Program-made: the position numbers and the translations under genes
Assembly (NCBI RefSeq): GCF_002705925.1
Contig: NZ_NKRE01000001.1
Span: 1-64,000 of the forward strand
DNA from: Mycobacterium ostraviense
GTDB taxonomy: Bacteria > Actinomycetota > Actinomycetes > Mycobacteriales > Mycobacteriaceae
DNA length: 64,000 nucleotides
Direction: 5' to 3'
Part shown: positions 27,074 through 37,349 of the stretch, one piece after another
How the letters are laid out: every line of letters starts with the position of its first letter
How positions within the stretch are numbered: position 1 is the first letter of the stretch
The notes under the pieces: model-generated
Databases searched by the model: none
What the model saw: only the letters and a program-made list of their open reading frames with translations
Told to the model about the DNA's origin: nothing

Positions 27074-30000
27074 TCAGGCGCCCGGCAGAATGTCCATGAA
27101 GGGCCGGATGCTTACTTGGAAGTTACCCGGACCCGCGGTCGCCAAGGTGCCGTCCGCGACGGACACGGCGAGATTGAGGAAGCCGTTGAAGGCTTTGGCA
27201 CCCGAGCCGATGCCGCCGACGATCGCGAGGTTGGCGCCCGCCAACCCGCCCGCTGGGTCGCCGGCGACAGCGGTGTTGTTGCCTCCCACGACGACCGCGA
27301 CATTGAGCAACCCGTTGGCGCCGGCGAGGACTCCGTGGTTGTTGTCACCGACCACGGTGGCGACGTTGAGGATGTTGGCCGGGCCGTTGCCGACGGCTTC
27401 GACGCCGTTGTTGCCGAAGCCGACGACGGTCGCGACGGTGCCGAGATCGGCAGCGCCCTGCCCGCGGGCCGCGACGTTGATGTTGGAGTCACCGACGGCG
27501 GTGGCGATGCTGCCGATATTGAGCCCACCCCCACTGGCCACGACCGCGTTGTGGTCGCCGATGGCGGTCGCGGCGATGGCGATGTTGCCGCCCACGCCTC
27601 CGGCCTGGGCCGCCACGTTGGTGTTGCCGTCACCAATTGCCGTGCCCAACGTGGCGATATTGCCGCCGAGCCCCGAAGCGGTGGCCGAGGCCCCGTTGTT
27701 GCCGCCAGCGGCGGTCGCCACGGTGGCGATGTTCTCCACGCCGGACGCCGAGGCCGTGGCAGAGTTGCCGCCACCGATGAACGCGGTGGCGACGGTAGCG
27801 GTATTGCCCGCGCCGCTGGCGGTGGCCGAGACCGCGTTGCCGTCGGTGATCGTGGTCCCCAGAGTCGCGATATTGCCCCCGATACCCACCGCCCTGGCCA
27901 CCGCGGCGGTGTTGTTGTTGCCGATCACGGTGGCCAGGGTGGCGATGTTGCCGCCTATCAGACCGCCGGCTTCGGTGACGCCGCCGGTGTTGTTGTCCCC
28001 GATCACGGTGCCCAGGGTGGCGATGTTCTCCACGCCGAAGGTGCTGACTTTCATCTCGTTGCCGCTGCCGATCACGGTGGCGACGGTGGGGATATTGCCC
28101 ACGCCGGTCGCCCCGGCCGTGGCGATGTTGTTGTCGCCGAACGCATTGGCCAAGGTGGCGATATTGGCGCCGATTCCCCCGGCCGCGGCGCTGACCTGGG
28201 TGTTGCCGTTGCCGATTGCGGTGGCGACGGTGGCGATGTTGCCGCCCACGCCGGTCGCGCTGGCGGCGACCCCATTGCTGTCGCCGCCCGAGGTCGCAAA
28301 GGTGGCGATGTTTTCCAGACCGAACACGGTGACTTCAGCGGAGCCCTTGTCGCCGATGGCGGTGGCAACGCTGGCGATGTTGCCGGAGCCGGTCGCACTG
28401 GCTGCGACCGTGGTGTTGCCGTCACCGATCACCGTGCCCAGGGTGGCGATGTTGCCGCCGATGCCCACGGCCTTGGCGCCCGTGGTGCTGTTGCCGCTGC
28501 CGAACACCGTGGCCAGGGTGGCGATATTGCCGCCGGCTCCACCGGACTCGGCGGCTACCGTGCCGTTGCCGTCGCCCCACGAGGTCGCCACGGTCGCAAT
28601 GTTCTCCACGCCGAACGCGTTGGCAACCAGCCCGCTGCCGCTCCCGATACCGGTGGCGACGGTCGCGATATTGCCCAGCCCGGTCGCGCTGACCTGGGCC
28701 GTGTTGTTGTCACCGAACACGTTCGCCAGGGTGGCGATGTTGCCGCCGCCGCCGCCGGCCGAGGCACTGACCTGGCTGTTGCCGTCGCCGATCGCGGTGG
28801 CGATGGTCGCCAGATTGGCGCCGATGCCGGGCGTGCTGGCCGCGACCCCGTTGTTGTCACCGATTGCGGTCGCGATGGTGAAGTCGTTCTCCACGCCGAA
28901 GGCCGAGACTTTGGCGGTATTGCCACTGCCGATGACGGTGGCGACGTTGGCGGTGTTGCCCAAGCCGATCGAGCTGACATCGATCTTGTTGTTGTCCCCG
29001 AAGGCGCTGGCCAGGGTGGCGACGTTGCCGCCGCCGCCACCCGCCTCGGCGCTGACCTGGCTGTTGCCGTCGCCGATCGCGGTGGCGATGGTCGCCAGAT
29101 TGGCGCCGATGCCGGGCGTGCTGGCCGCGACCCCGTTGTTGTCACCGATTGCGGTCGCGATGGTGAAGTCGTTCTCCACGCCGAAGGCCGAGACTTTGGC
29201 GGTATTGCCACTGCCGATGACGGTGGCGACGTTGGCGGTGTTGCCCAAGCCGATCGAGCTGACATCGATCTTGTTGTTGTCGCCGAAGGCGCTGGCCAGG
29301 GTGGCGACATTGCCGCCGCCACCGCCGGCCGTGGCGCTGACCTGAGTGTTGCCCTGGCCGATGGCCGTCGCGAAGGTCGCGATGTTGGCGCCGACTCCGG
29401 GCGTGCTGGCTGAGACGTTGTTGTTGTCACCGTAGGAGGTGGCCACGGTGGCGATATTTTCCACCCCGAGAGCGCTGGCCGAAGACGTGTTGTTGTTACT
29501 GAACAGCACGGTGGACACCGTGGCGATGTTGCCGGCGCCCAGCGCGCTCGCCGAAGCCGAGCTCTTGTCGCCGATCACGGTGGCCACCGAGGCGATATTG
29601 CCGCCTCCGGCACCGGACACGGCGCTGACCTGAGTGTTGTCGCTGCCGATGGCGGTGGCGACGGTGGCGATGTTGGCGCCCAGCCCCGGCGCGCCGGCGG
29701 CAATTCCGTTGTTGTCACCGATCGCGGTGGCCACCGTGGCGATATTTTCCACGCCGATCACATTGACGTCGGCGGTGTTGTTGTCGCCGATGACGGTGGC
29801 GACGCTGGCGATATTGGCCGCACCAAGGGCCTGGTTGGTGACGCTGTTGCCGTCACCGAGTGCAGTAGCCACGGTGGCGATATTGCCGCCGCCGGGGCCG
29901 GCTACGGCGTTGACCTGGGTGTTGCCCTGGCCGAGAGCGGTGGCCACGGTGGCGATGTTGCCCCCGATGCCGGGCGCGGAGGCCGAGACATTGCTGCCGT

Positions 30001-32179
30001 CACCCAGGACGGTAGCCACGGTGGCGATATTCTCCACCCCCAACGCGCTGGCGTCGGCGCTGCTGTTGCTGCTGAACAACACGGTCGCCACGTCGGCGAT
30101 ATTGCCGGCACCCAGGCCGCTGGCCGAGGCCGTGTTGTTGCCCCCGAACAGCACGGTCGCCACCGAGGCGATATTGCCGCCCCCGGCGCCAGACTCGGCG
30201 GCAACCTGATTGTTGCCCTGGCCGATACCGATGGCGGTGGCGACGGTGGCGATATTGCCCCCCACGCCAAGCGAATTGGTGGCCGAGACCCCGTTGTTGT
30301 CGCCGATCGAGGTGGCCACAGTGGCGATATTTTCCACGCCGAACGAGCTGGCAGACACCGTGTTGTCGTTGCTGAACAATGCGGTGGACACGTTGGCGAT
30401 ATTGCCGGCACCGAACGCGCTTGCCGTGACCTTGTTGCCGTTACCGAACGACGTCGCGACGGTAGCGATATTGCCGCCGGCCCCGCCGGCGTCGGCGCTG
30501 ACTTGGCTGTTGTCGTTGCCGAATGCGGTGGCGACGTTGGCGATATTGCCGCCGACGCCCACGCCGCTGGCTCCGACCGCATTGTTGTTACCGGCCGTGG
30601 TGGCCACCGTGGCGATATTGTCTACGCCGATCGCTTTCGCGGTAGCCGAGTTGCCATTGCCCAGCGCGGTGGCCACGTTGGCGATATTGCCCGCACCGAG
30701 CGCGCTTGCCGCCACGTTCGGGGCGTTGTTGCCGAACGCGGTAGCCACCGTGCCGATATTGCCCGTGCCGGTGGCGTCGGCCGTCACCGAGCTGTTGCCA
30801 TTGCCGCCCGCGGTGGCCACCGTCCCGATGTTCTCCGCACCGAACGAGTTGGCTTTGACCACGTTGTTGTCGCCGAACAACGCGGTGGCCGCGGTGAGGG
30901 TGTGCGCACCGGTCGCGCTGGCGGCAACCGTGTTGCCGTCCCCGACGAACACGGTGGCGGCGGTGCCGAGATTGCCACCCACGCCGGTCGCGGTGGCCGC
31001 GACGGAGTTGTTGTTGCCGAAGGCGCTGGCGAGAACGATCTCATTGAGGCCCGCGCCGCCCGCCTGGGCCAGGACCGTGTTGTTGCCGCTGCCGGCGACG
31101 GTGGCCACCACGGCGTTGTTCTCCACGCCGAACGCGTTGGCAGCGACCCCGGAATTATTGCTGCCGAACACGGCCGCCACGATGCCGGTGTTTTCCACAC
31201 CGTTGACGACGGCCGAGACGTCGGTGTTGTTGTTGCCGAACACCGCCGCCACGGTGGCGTTGTTCTCCACACCATTGGCGATGGCGGTAACCGTGTTGTC
31301 GCTGCCGAACGCGGCAGCCACGGTGCCGATATTGCTGACGCCGATGGAACTGGCCCTGATCGTGTTGTTGTTTCCGAACGCGAGAGCGCCGGTGCCGAGG
31401 TTGACTCCGCCGGTGGCGCTGGTTGAGCTGTTGCTGCCAAACGAGCCGGCAACGTTCAGGACGCCGCCGGTGGCCTCGGCGGTGCTGTCGCTACCGAAGG
31501 CAAGAGCGATGTCGGTCACGCCGGCATTGGCCGTGCTGTTCGCCCCGGAGGCGACGGCCAGGCCGCCAAAGGTCGAGTTGGCGTTCGCGGTGCCGCTCTG
31601 CACCAGCTGCAGCCCGAAGATGGAGATACTGAAGTCCGTTGCGGCCGGCAGCGCCAGCTCCTGCTGCAACGGCGCCAGCTGTGCCGCCGCCGCCGACACA
31701 CCGGTGTGGTAGGCCGACATCACGGCCACATCGGCGGCCCACATCTCCTCGTACAAGCCCTCGGTCGCCGCTATCGCAGGTGAGTTCTGGCCGAACAGGT
31801 TCGAGATCACCAGCGCCACCAGATCGTTGCGGTTGGCCGCCACCAGGGCCGGATGGACGATCGCCGCCTGTGCGGCCTCGAACACCGCCGCGACCGTGGT
31901 GGCCTGCCCGGCCGTCCCTGCCGCTGAAGCTGCCGCCGCGCTCAACCAGCTCGCGTAGGGGGCCGCCGCGGCCGCCATCGCCGCCGAGGCTGGGCCCTGC
32001 CACGCCCCGCGCGCCAGTCCAGCTGTGACCGAGGTGAACGACGACGCCGCGGCCTGTAACTCGTCGGCCAGACTTCCCCACGCCGCCGCTGCCTCCAACA
32101 TCGGTTGGACCCCGGCGCCGGCAAACATCCGTAGCGAGTTGATCTCCGGCGGCAACACGGAAAAGTTCATCGGATCCAT
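27074..32179 (-). CDS. Large PPE-family protein with atypical G-N-I-A-T-V-A-T repeats
   Basis: A 1701-aa protein. The N-terminal PPE domain covers about residues 4-180: [46 protein letters not shown], and [20 protein letters not shown] (W-x-x-D/E secretion region). [14 protein letters not shown] linker is followed by about 1480 residues of imperfect units with a core such as [14 protein letters not shown] and a variable Ala/Ser/Gly segment, roughly 20-35 aa per unit. They differ from the NxGxGNxG of MPTR PPE proteins. One 95-residue block is duplicated in tandem. It is an orphan PPE gene without a PE partner. PPE proteins are exported by ESX systems. ATG 32170 is an alternative start. Confidence 0.9.
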   Translation of the reverse strand: MDPMNFSVLPPEINSLRMFAGAGVQPMLEAAAAWGSLADELQAAASSFTSVTAGLARGAWQGPASAAMAAAAAPYASWLSAAAASAAGTAGQATTVAAVFEAAQAAIVHPALVAANRNDLVALVISNLFGQNSPAIAATEGLYEEMWAADVAVMSAYHTGVSAAAAQLAPLQQELALPAATDFSISIFGLQLVQSGTANANSTFGGLAVASGANSTANAGVTDIALAFGSDSTAEATGGVLNVAGSFGSNSSTSATGGVNLGTGALAFGNNNTIRASSIGVSNIGTVAAAFGSDNTVTAIANGVENNATVAAVFGNNNTDVSAVVNGVENTGIVAAVFGSNNSGVAANAFGVENNAVVATVAGSGNNTVLAQAGGAGLNEIVLASAFGNNNSVAATATGVGGNLGTAATVFVGDGNTVAASATGAHTLTAATALFGDNNVVKANSFGAENIGTVATAGGNGNSSVTADATGTGNIGTVATAFGNNAPNVAASALGAGNIANVATALGNGNSATAKAIGVDNIATVATTAGNNNAVGASGVGVGGNIANVATAFGNDNSQVSADAGGAGGNIATVATSFGNGNKVTASAFGAGNIANVSTALFSNDNTVSASSFGVENIATVATSIGDNNGVSATNSLGVGGNIATVATAIGIGQGNNQVAAESGAGGGNIASVATVLFGGNNTASASGLGAGNIADVATVLFSSNSSADASALGVENIATVATVLGDGSNVSASAPGIGGNIATVATALGQGNTQVNAVAGPGGGNIATVATALGDGNSVTNQALGAANIASVATVIGDNNTADVNVIGVENIATVATAIGDNNGIAAGAPGLGANIATVATAIGSDNTQVSAVSGAGGGNIASVATVIGDKSSASASALGAGNIATVSTVLFSNNNTSSASALGVENIATVATSYGDNNNVSASTPGVGANIATFATAIGQGNTQVSATAGGGGGNVATLASAFGDNNKIDVSSIGLGNTANVATVIGSGNTAKVSAFGVENDFTIATAIGDNNGVAASTPGIGANLATIATAIGDGNSQVSAEAGGGGGNVATLASAFGDNNKIDVSSIGLGNTANVATVIGSGNTAKVSAFGVENDFTIATAIGDNNGVAASTPGIGANLATIATAIGDGNSQVSASAGGGGGNIATLANVFGDNNTAQVSATGLGNIATVATGIGSGSGLVANAFGVENIATVATSWGDGNGTVAAESGGAGGNIATLATVFGSGNSTTGAKAVGIGGNIATLGTVIGDGNTTVAASATGSGNIASVATAIGDKGSAEVTVFGLENIATFATSGGDSNGVAASATGVGGNIATVATAIGNGNTQVSAAAGGIGANIATLANAFGDNNIATAGATGVGNIPTVATVIGSGNEMKVSTFGVENIATLGTVIGDNNTGGVTEAGGLIGGNIATLATVIGNNNTAAVARAVGIGGNIATLGTTITDGNAVSATASGAGNTATVATAFIGGGNSATASASGVENIATVATAAGGNNGASATASGLGGNIATLGTAIGDGNTNVAAQAGGVGGNIAIAATAIGDHNAVVASGGGLNIGSIATAVGDSNINVAARGQGAADLGTVATVVGFGNNGVEAVGNGPANILNVATVVGDNNHGVLAGANGLLNVAVVVGGNNTAVAGDPAGGLAGANLAIVGGIGSGAKAFNGFLNLAVSVADGTLATAGPGNFQVSIRPFMDILPGA
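28767..29336 (-). repeat. Near-perfect 285-bp tandem duplication within the PPE gene
   Basis: The stretch 28767-29051 is repeated at 29052-29336 with very few differences. Each unit encodes 95 residues, in frame, including [18 protein letters not shown] and [18 protein letters not shown]. The high similarity compared with the diverged units around it points to a recent duplication. Confidence 0.85.
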
Positions 32180-32715
32180 CCGTTCCTACTCGGCGGGCTT
32201 TGCGCCGGCCGCCTCACCGTGAACGCCGTCGCGACTTACCGGCTGTCCCTGACCAGCTGCCCGCGCCCGGTGCAGAATACGGCGGGTGGCCCCGTCCCAT
32301 CGCGCCACCTCCCGCCACGAGAACCAGGTCACCGACCGGTCATCGAAAAGCTGGCAGCAAAAACATATCCGGCTTTGACGCGCAGTATCTGCGTTTGCCC
32401 GAAATACCGTCGTCAGTCCTAAAACTCCCGGGCACCACGGCCGTCACGACACCGGCCAAAAATTCTATTGGCGGCGGTGAAGGCGACGATAACGATTCAC
32501 CGCAACGGCTTTCGATACGATCGAAGATATTCCGGCGCTCGGGAAGTAGGGAAATGGCCGCTCCCACGTCGCGGGCCACGCCGCCGACCGGGTACCACCC
32601 CGGTTCACTCCCCACCGGGTGGTCTCGCCGCGAAACCGGGACAGGCTTGTCGACGGCTTCCGCGCAACCGCAGGTCTTTGCCCTTCTTGTCCCCGCGCGC
32701 AGGGCTATTCCTGGG
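32180..32715. other. Intergenic stretch upstream of PPE, no gene seen
   Basis: About 535 nt between the PPE start and the stop of the DUF4185 gene. Frames here have no recognisable products. It holds the PPE ribosome-binding site (AGGA about 5 nt before ATG 32179) and presumably its promoter; no repeat or RNA gene was recognised. Confidence 0.4.
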
Positions 32716-34185
32716 CTACCCCAGCACGGTGTGCATCAACATCACGTTGTAGGCCGACCACAGCGACAGGTTGAAGTACACGTCTTTACCGGTCGACCAG
32801 GGATGCATCATCGGCGCGTAGATGCCGCCGGGCATCTGCCAGGACGACACGAGCATTTGCTCGGGGCTCCACGGGCCCTGCGGAGCCGGCGCCGTGCGCG
32901 CCACGACGTCGTTCATACCGTTGGTGTACATCACCAAATATTGCTTCAGATAAGTGTTGTATTGAGCCGACATTTCGCCCACCGGTCCCGGGATAACCGG
33001 CGTCGCGGCATCCGGTTTGTTCGGTACCCAGGAATTCGAGTCACCGTTCCAGTATTGGTATTTGCTCAGATCCGGCACGAACTGCTGGGGAACTCGTGCT
33101 ACATACGCCGAACCGCCGCGTCCCGGTGGGGTGCCGAGCGAGTACAGGTAGCCGTCGTTGGCCTTGACGAAAGCCCCCATCTGGAAGTTTTCGTTGCCGG
33201 GCACAGACCTGGCTCGTCCGGTGTCGGGCCCGGAGGCGCGGATGGTGCCGGGATAGACCCCCCAGTTCTGGCCGTTGTCCTTGGACACCGCGATGCCCGA
33301 GTAGTTGGTGGTCCATTCACCGTCGCGGCCCCAATCCCTGATGGACATGAAGTTGATGTATTGGGTTTTCCCTATGGATATCCCGGAGGTCGGAATGATT
33401 CCGGTCTCGTTGGGCGCCCACTTGATGCTGCTGATGATCTGCTTGGAAAAGCCCGGTTGACGCACCGGCGAACCGGAATACCGGTTGGCGGCGTCGCCGG
33501 GCGCGACGCGAATTCCGTCGCCCAGGTCACGGTCCTGACTGCGGAACAGCGTGTTGTACCGCCACTGGTGTTCGTTGACCGCGCAATAGCCGAAGGTGTC
33601 ACCGAAGGCCATGAGTACCTGGTGGTTGGCGGGATCGCCGTTGTCCCAAAGGATTCCGAGGTCGGTTCCGGAAATGCCGAATTGTTCGAGAGTCTTGTTG
33701 GGGCTGTCGGGTCCGGTCACCCACTCGGCAAGCGACGTCGTGGCACCCCCGAGTGCGGCGCCAGGATCGGGTGCGCCGGGCGCCGGCACCGGCGCCGCAT
33801 TGGGGGCCAACTGGGTGGCATTGGGAGACGGGTTGCCCGGGTTGGGCGGAGCGGGCGGGGGGACCGCCGCCTGGTGCGGCGGAGTCGCCGCTTGCTGCTG
33901 TATCGGCGCGGATCGAGGACCCGGATTCATCAACCTCGACAGGGGCCCCAACCTGGGCAACGGCGCCCGGTCGTTCGCACCACGAGGCCTCGGCCCCCTC
34001 GTCATCGGGCCGAGCGTCGTGCCGCCCGGGTTGGTCACGATGGCGTTGGGAGGCGGCGGGGCGTTGGCGGCGTCCCCGCTGCACGGCACCGCCGTTGCTG
34101 CCGGCGCCAGGCCCACCGCACTGATGAGTCCCAATACGGCCGCCGACGCCACCGATACCGACACGACTCGATGAATCGCCGACAT
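32716..34185 (-). CDS. Exported DUF4185-domain protein
   Basis: A 489-aa protein from ATG 34185 (MSAIHRVVSVSVASAAVLGL). A signal peptide (cut near ATAVPCSGDA) leads into a Pro/Ala/Asn-rich region of about 120 residues, then a DUF4185 domain (about 150-489) with LGILWDNGDPANHQVLMAFG, GDTFGYC, SGIAVSKDNGQNWGVYPG and YNTYLKQYLVMYTNGMND. The domain is a beta-propeller-like fold found in exported mycobacterial and other actinobacterial proteins; sugar binding or hydrolysis has been suggested for related propellers. M. tuberculosis has a Pro-rich DUF4185 protein of similar design. The frame is intact. Confidence 0.82.
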   Translation of the reverse strand: MSAIHRVVSVSVASAAVLGLISAVGLAPAATAVPCSGDAANAPPPPNAIVTNPGGTTLGPMTRGPRPRGANDRAPLPRLGPLSRLMNPGPRSAPIQQQAATPPHQAAVPPPAPPNPGNPSPNATQLAPNAAPVPAPGAPDPGAALGGATTSLAEWVTGPDSPNKTLEQFGISGTDLGILWDNGDPANHQVLMAFGDTFGYCAVNEHQWRYNTLFRSQDRDLGDGIRVAPGDAANRYSGSPVRQPGFSKQIISSIKWAPNETGIIPTSGISIGKTQYINFMSIRDWGRDGEWTTNYSGIAVSKDNGQNWGVYPGTIRASGPDTGRARSVPGNENFQMGAFVKANDGYLYSLGTPPGRGGSAYVARVPQQFVPDLSKYQYWNGDSNSWVPNKPDAATPVIPGPVGEMSAQYNTYLKQYLVMYTNGMNDVVARTAPAPQGPWSPEQMLVSSWQMPGGIYAPMMHPWSTGKDVYFNLSLWSAYNVMLMHTVLG

Positions 34186-34369
34186 GTCACAACCTTCCAG
34201 GGGCACAAACGTCGGATTGACGTCCGCAGTTGGCTGATGTGACGATAGTGATTCATGTGGCCTTTGTGATCACTGATCCACGATAGGTATGCGTCTGTGA
34301 CCGTGTCGCAACGCAATTCGCGCCCCGCCTAATACACCCCCGGCCAGCACGCAGCATCGAGAACAGGTG

Positions 34370-36408
34370 CTACTTCCCGAAGCCCGCGTCCCGCAACGCG
34401 CGGGCCATAGAGTTGGCCGGCTGACGGCAGAAGTTCTTGCCATGAGCCGAGTTTCGCCGCTCCGGTCGGCTCACCGGCTGGCGTTGCGGATCGTCGTTGA
34501 GACGCAGGCTCAGTCCGATCCGCCGGCGTTCCACGTCGACATCGACGACCTTCACCCGTACCACCTGTCCGGACCGTACGAGCCGCAGTGATCTCAAAGC
34601 GCCTGCATCGCCGATGATTTCGGCCAGCGAGACACCCGCTCGATCGAGAATGCGGCGCACGACCGGGTATGCCTCGGGATGAACACCGGACGCGTCCAGC
34701 GGGTCGTCGCCGTCGCGAATCCGCAGAAACCCGGCACATTGCTCAAACGCTTTGGGCCCTAAGCGAGGAACGTCCAGCAGCGCCCGGCGACTGGTGAACG
34801 GACCGGCCGCGTCACGATAGGCGACGATCGCTTCGGCCAAGGATTCCGATATCCCGGAGACCCGCGCCAGCAGCGGAACCGATGCCGTGTTCAGGTCGAC
34901 GCCCACCGCGTTCACCGCGTCCTCGACCACAGCGCCGAGGCTGCGGGCCAAAACCGCCGGGGTCACGTCATGCTGGTACTGCCCCACCCCGATCGACTTC
35001 GGGTCGATTTTGACCAACTAGGCCAGCGGATCCTGTAGCCGCCGCGCTATCGACACCGCTCCGCGCAGCGTCACATCGAGCTCGGGCAGCTCATGGGCAG
35101 CATAGGCCGAGGCCGAATACACCGATGCGCCGGCCTCGCTCACCATCGCCTTGGTGGGCACCGGGGCCCCGACGGCGCGGATGTCGCTGATGAGTTCGGC
35201 TGCCAGCGTGTCGGTCTCACGCGAGGCGGTGCCGTTGCCGACGGCGATCAATTCGACGCCGTGACGCGCCACCAGCGCGGCCAAGGTTGCCTTGGCCAAA
35301 TCCCATTGCCGTTGCGGCTGATGCGGGTAGATCGCACAGGTGTCCAGCACCTTGCCGGTCGGGTCGACCACGGCAACCTTGACACCCGTCCGGAAGCCGG
35401 GATCCAGGCCGAGAGTCGTGCGCGCTCCAGCCGGGGCGGCGAGAAGCAGATGGGTCAGGTTTTTGGCGAACACCGCGACGGCCTGTTGTTCCGCGCGTTG
35501 CCGCAGTCGGATCCGGGCGTCCACGGCGGCTGACGACATCAGCCTGGTGCGCCAGGCGAATCTCACCGTCGCGGCCAGCCACGGCGTCGCGGCCGTCTGC
35601 GCCGACAGGTCCACGCCAAGGCTGGCGGCGACCATCGCTTCGTAACCGTCGTCCGAGCCGCCGTCGAAGGTCAGGGCAAGGATCTTTTCCTTCTCGCCAC
35701 GCAGCACGGCCAGCACCCGGTGTGACGGCACATCGTCTGCAGCGTCTCGGAGAACTCGAAGTAGTCATGAAAGTTCTGTGCCGCAGCACTTTTGGTGACG
35801 TCTTCCGACCACGGCGCGCTACCCAGCGAACCTTGCGCCCAGAATTTCTCCCGGATCGCGCCGACCAGCTCGGCGTCCTCGGCGGCTCGCTCGACCATGA
35901 TGTGCCGGGCGCCGTCCAGCGCGGCAGCGACATCGGCGACATCAGCGACATCAGCGCACACGTAGGCCGCGGCCGTAGCCTCCGGAACCAGGGCCGGGTC
36001 GGACAGTAGTCGATCGGCCAGCGGCTCGAGCCCTGCTTCGCGGGCGATCTGCGCCTTGGTCCGACGCTTCGGTTTGTAGGGCAGGTAGATGTCTTCGACA
36101 CGAGACTTGGTGTCGGCGCTGAGCAGCGCCGCCCTCAGCTCGTCGGTCAGCTTCCCCTGTTCCTGGATCGATGTCAGCACCGCTGCCCGGCATTCGTCGA
36201 GCTCCCGCAGGTACAGCAAACGCTCGGCCAGGGTTCGCAGCTGCCCGTCGTCGAGACCTCCGGTGGCCTCCTTGCGGTACCGGGCGATGAACGGGACCGT
36301 GGCGCCGCCGTCGAGCAACCGGACCGCGGCGGCCACGTGGGCCTCCTCGACGGCCAGTTCCTCAGCTAGCCGGGCGGTTACGGATTTGATTGCGGTGCTT
36401 GGATTCAC
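34370..36408 (-). pseudogene. tex: Transcription accessory protein Tex, inactivated
   Basis: Three pieces together follow the Tex order. Piece 1 (GTG 36408 to about 35730) is the Tex N-terminal domain (ATVPFIARYRKEATGGLDD, VEDIYLPYKPKRRTKAQIA). A frameshift at about 35731 (after FSETLQ) leads to piece 2, the YqgF-like RNase H fold (TTLGLDPGFRTGVKVAVVD, ELIAVGNGTASRETD). It ends at TAG 35018 in [14 protein letters not shown], where functional copies normally have a Glu codon, so this is a nonsense change. Piece 3 has the helix-hairpin-helix part and then jumps from [13 protein letters not shown] to [14 protein letters not shown], losing roughly 90 residues including most of the S1 RNA-binding domain. 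Three independent lesions make this non-functional. Confidence 0.88.
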
Positions 36409-36492
36409 GCGCAGGAACCCTACCGAATGGTCCGGACACCGCTCGGGCAACCGGGCACGGCGCGTCGCAGGCGTGCCTCCCCCGCCGATCCC

Positions 36493-37197
36493 TCAGGCCG
36501 ACGGTGGCCGGCCCGGCCGGGTGGAGGCACGTGCGGGTGCCGCGCTGTACATGGCCGCCCACACCGAACGTTCCAGGAAGCTGTCGGCGATGAACAGCAT
36601 CTCGTCGCCGGCCCGGAGCACGTCGTCGGGCTGCGGAACTTTGACCGCGTCACCCCGCAGCACGGTGACCAAAGCGGTGTTGGCCGGTAGGTCAAGCTCG
36701 CACACCCTCCTTCCCACCAGCGGATTGTCTTCGGGCAGCGTCAGTTTCGTCAAAGCCGCCCGGCCCTCGCGCAACACCATCATGCGCACCAGGTGACCGA
36801 CGTCGATGGCGCCCTCGACACCGGCGATCATGGCGCCCGGCGTCGAGACCGCCACATCGATGCCCCAGGCGCGGCCGAACAGCCACTCGTTGCGCAGGTC
36901 GTTGATCCGCGCCACCACCCGGGGCACCCCGAACTCGATTTTGGCCAGCAGACCCACCACCAGATTGGCCTTGTCGTCTCCGGTGGCGGCGATCAGCACG
37001 TCGCACGTCTGCACCCCCGCCTCGTGCATCGTCGACAGTTCGCAGGCGTCGGCATGCAACCAATCCGCGCCTGGAACCGTATGTGGTTCAAAGTTGTTCC
37101 GTTGCCGTTCGATCAACAAGACCTTGTGACCGCGATCCAGCAATTCCTGCGCGACCGAACGGCCGACCTTGCCCGCGCCGGCAATCACGATCCGCAT
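36493..37197 (-). CDS. TrkA-type potassium uptake regulator (CeoC-like)
   Basis: A 234-aa protein from ATG 37197 (MRIVIAGAGKVGRSVAQEL). The RCK-N Rossmann domain (about 1-130) has GAGKVG and an acidic residue in LIERQRNN for dinucleotide binding, plus LIAATGDDKANLVVGLLAK. The TrkA_C domain (about 145-220) has LPANTALVTVLRGDAVKVPQ and AGDEMLFIAD. It matches CeoC/TrkB of mycobacteria, normally paired with CeoB, but no CeoB neighbour is seen here. It diverges from the CPA1 antiporter, which also ends in a TrkA_C domain, so the two may both serve K+ handling. Confidence 0.85.
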   Translation of the reverse strand: MRIVIAGAGKVGRSVAQELLDRGHKVLLIERQRNNFEPHTVPGADWLHADACELSTMHEAGVQTCDVLIAATGDDKANLVVGLLAKIEFGVPRVVARINDLRNEWLFGRAWGIDVAVSTPGAMIAGVEGAIDVGHLVRMMVLREGRAALTKLTLPEDNPLVGRRVCELDLPANTALVTVLRGDAVKVPQPDDVLRAGDEMLFIADSFLERSVWAAMYSAAPARASTRPGRPPSA

Positions 37198-37349
37198 TTT
37201 TCCCGTCGCCACCCAGCCATCTTGTCTCATCGGCCGTCAGGCTTCGGACTGTGCCGCCGACAGCGGGCCGTCGCGTACTGATTTACTGGCAGCACGCCGC
37301 CTCGCGCGCCGCGCCACCGCCGCCGAGATCACATCTGGACGGAAACCAA

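Noticed and set aside
28767..29336. Regular repeats that could look like a CRISPR array
   Set aside because: Units are in-frame coding repeats of the PPE protein, of 285 bp, without short palindromic repeats and unique spacers, and no cas genes are present.
26678..31712. Very long plus-strand open frames (911, 826 and 500 codons) opposite the PPE gene
   Set aside because: They are antisense shadows produced by the repetitive, GC-rich PPE repeats; products are low-complexity and there are no ribosome-binding sites or domains.
32200..34242. 680-codon plus-strand frame opposite the DUF4185 gene
   Set aside because: It is antisense to a gene with a clear signal peptide and domain; its product has no features.
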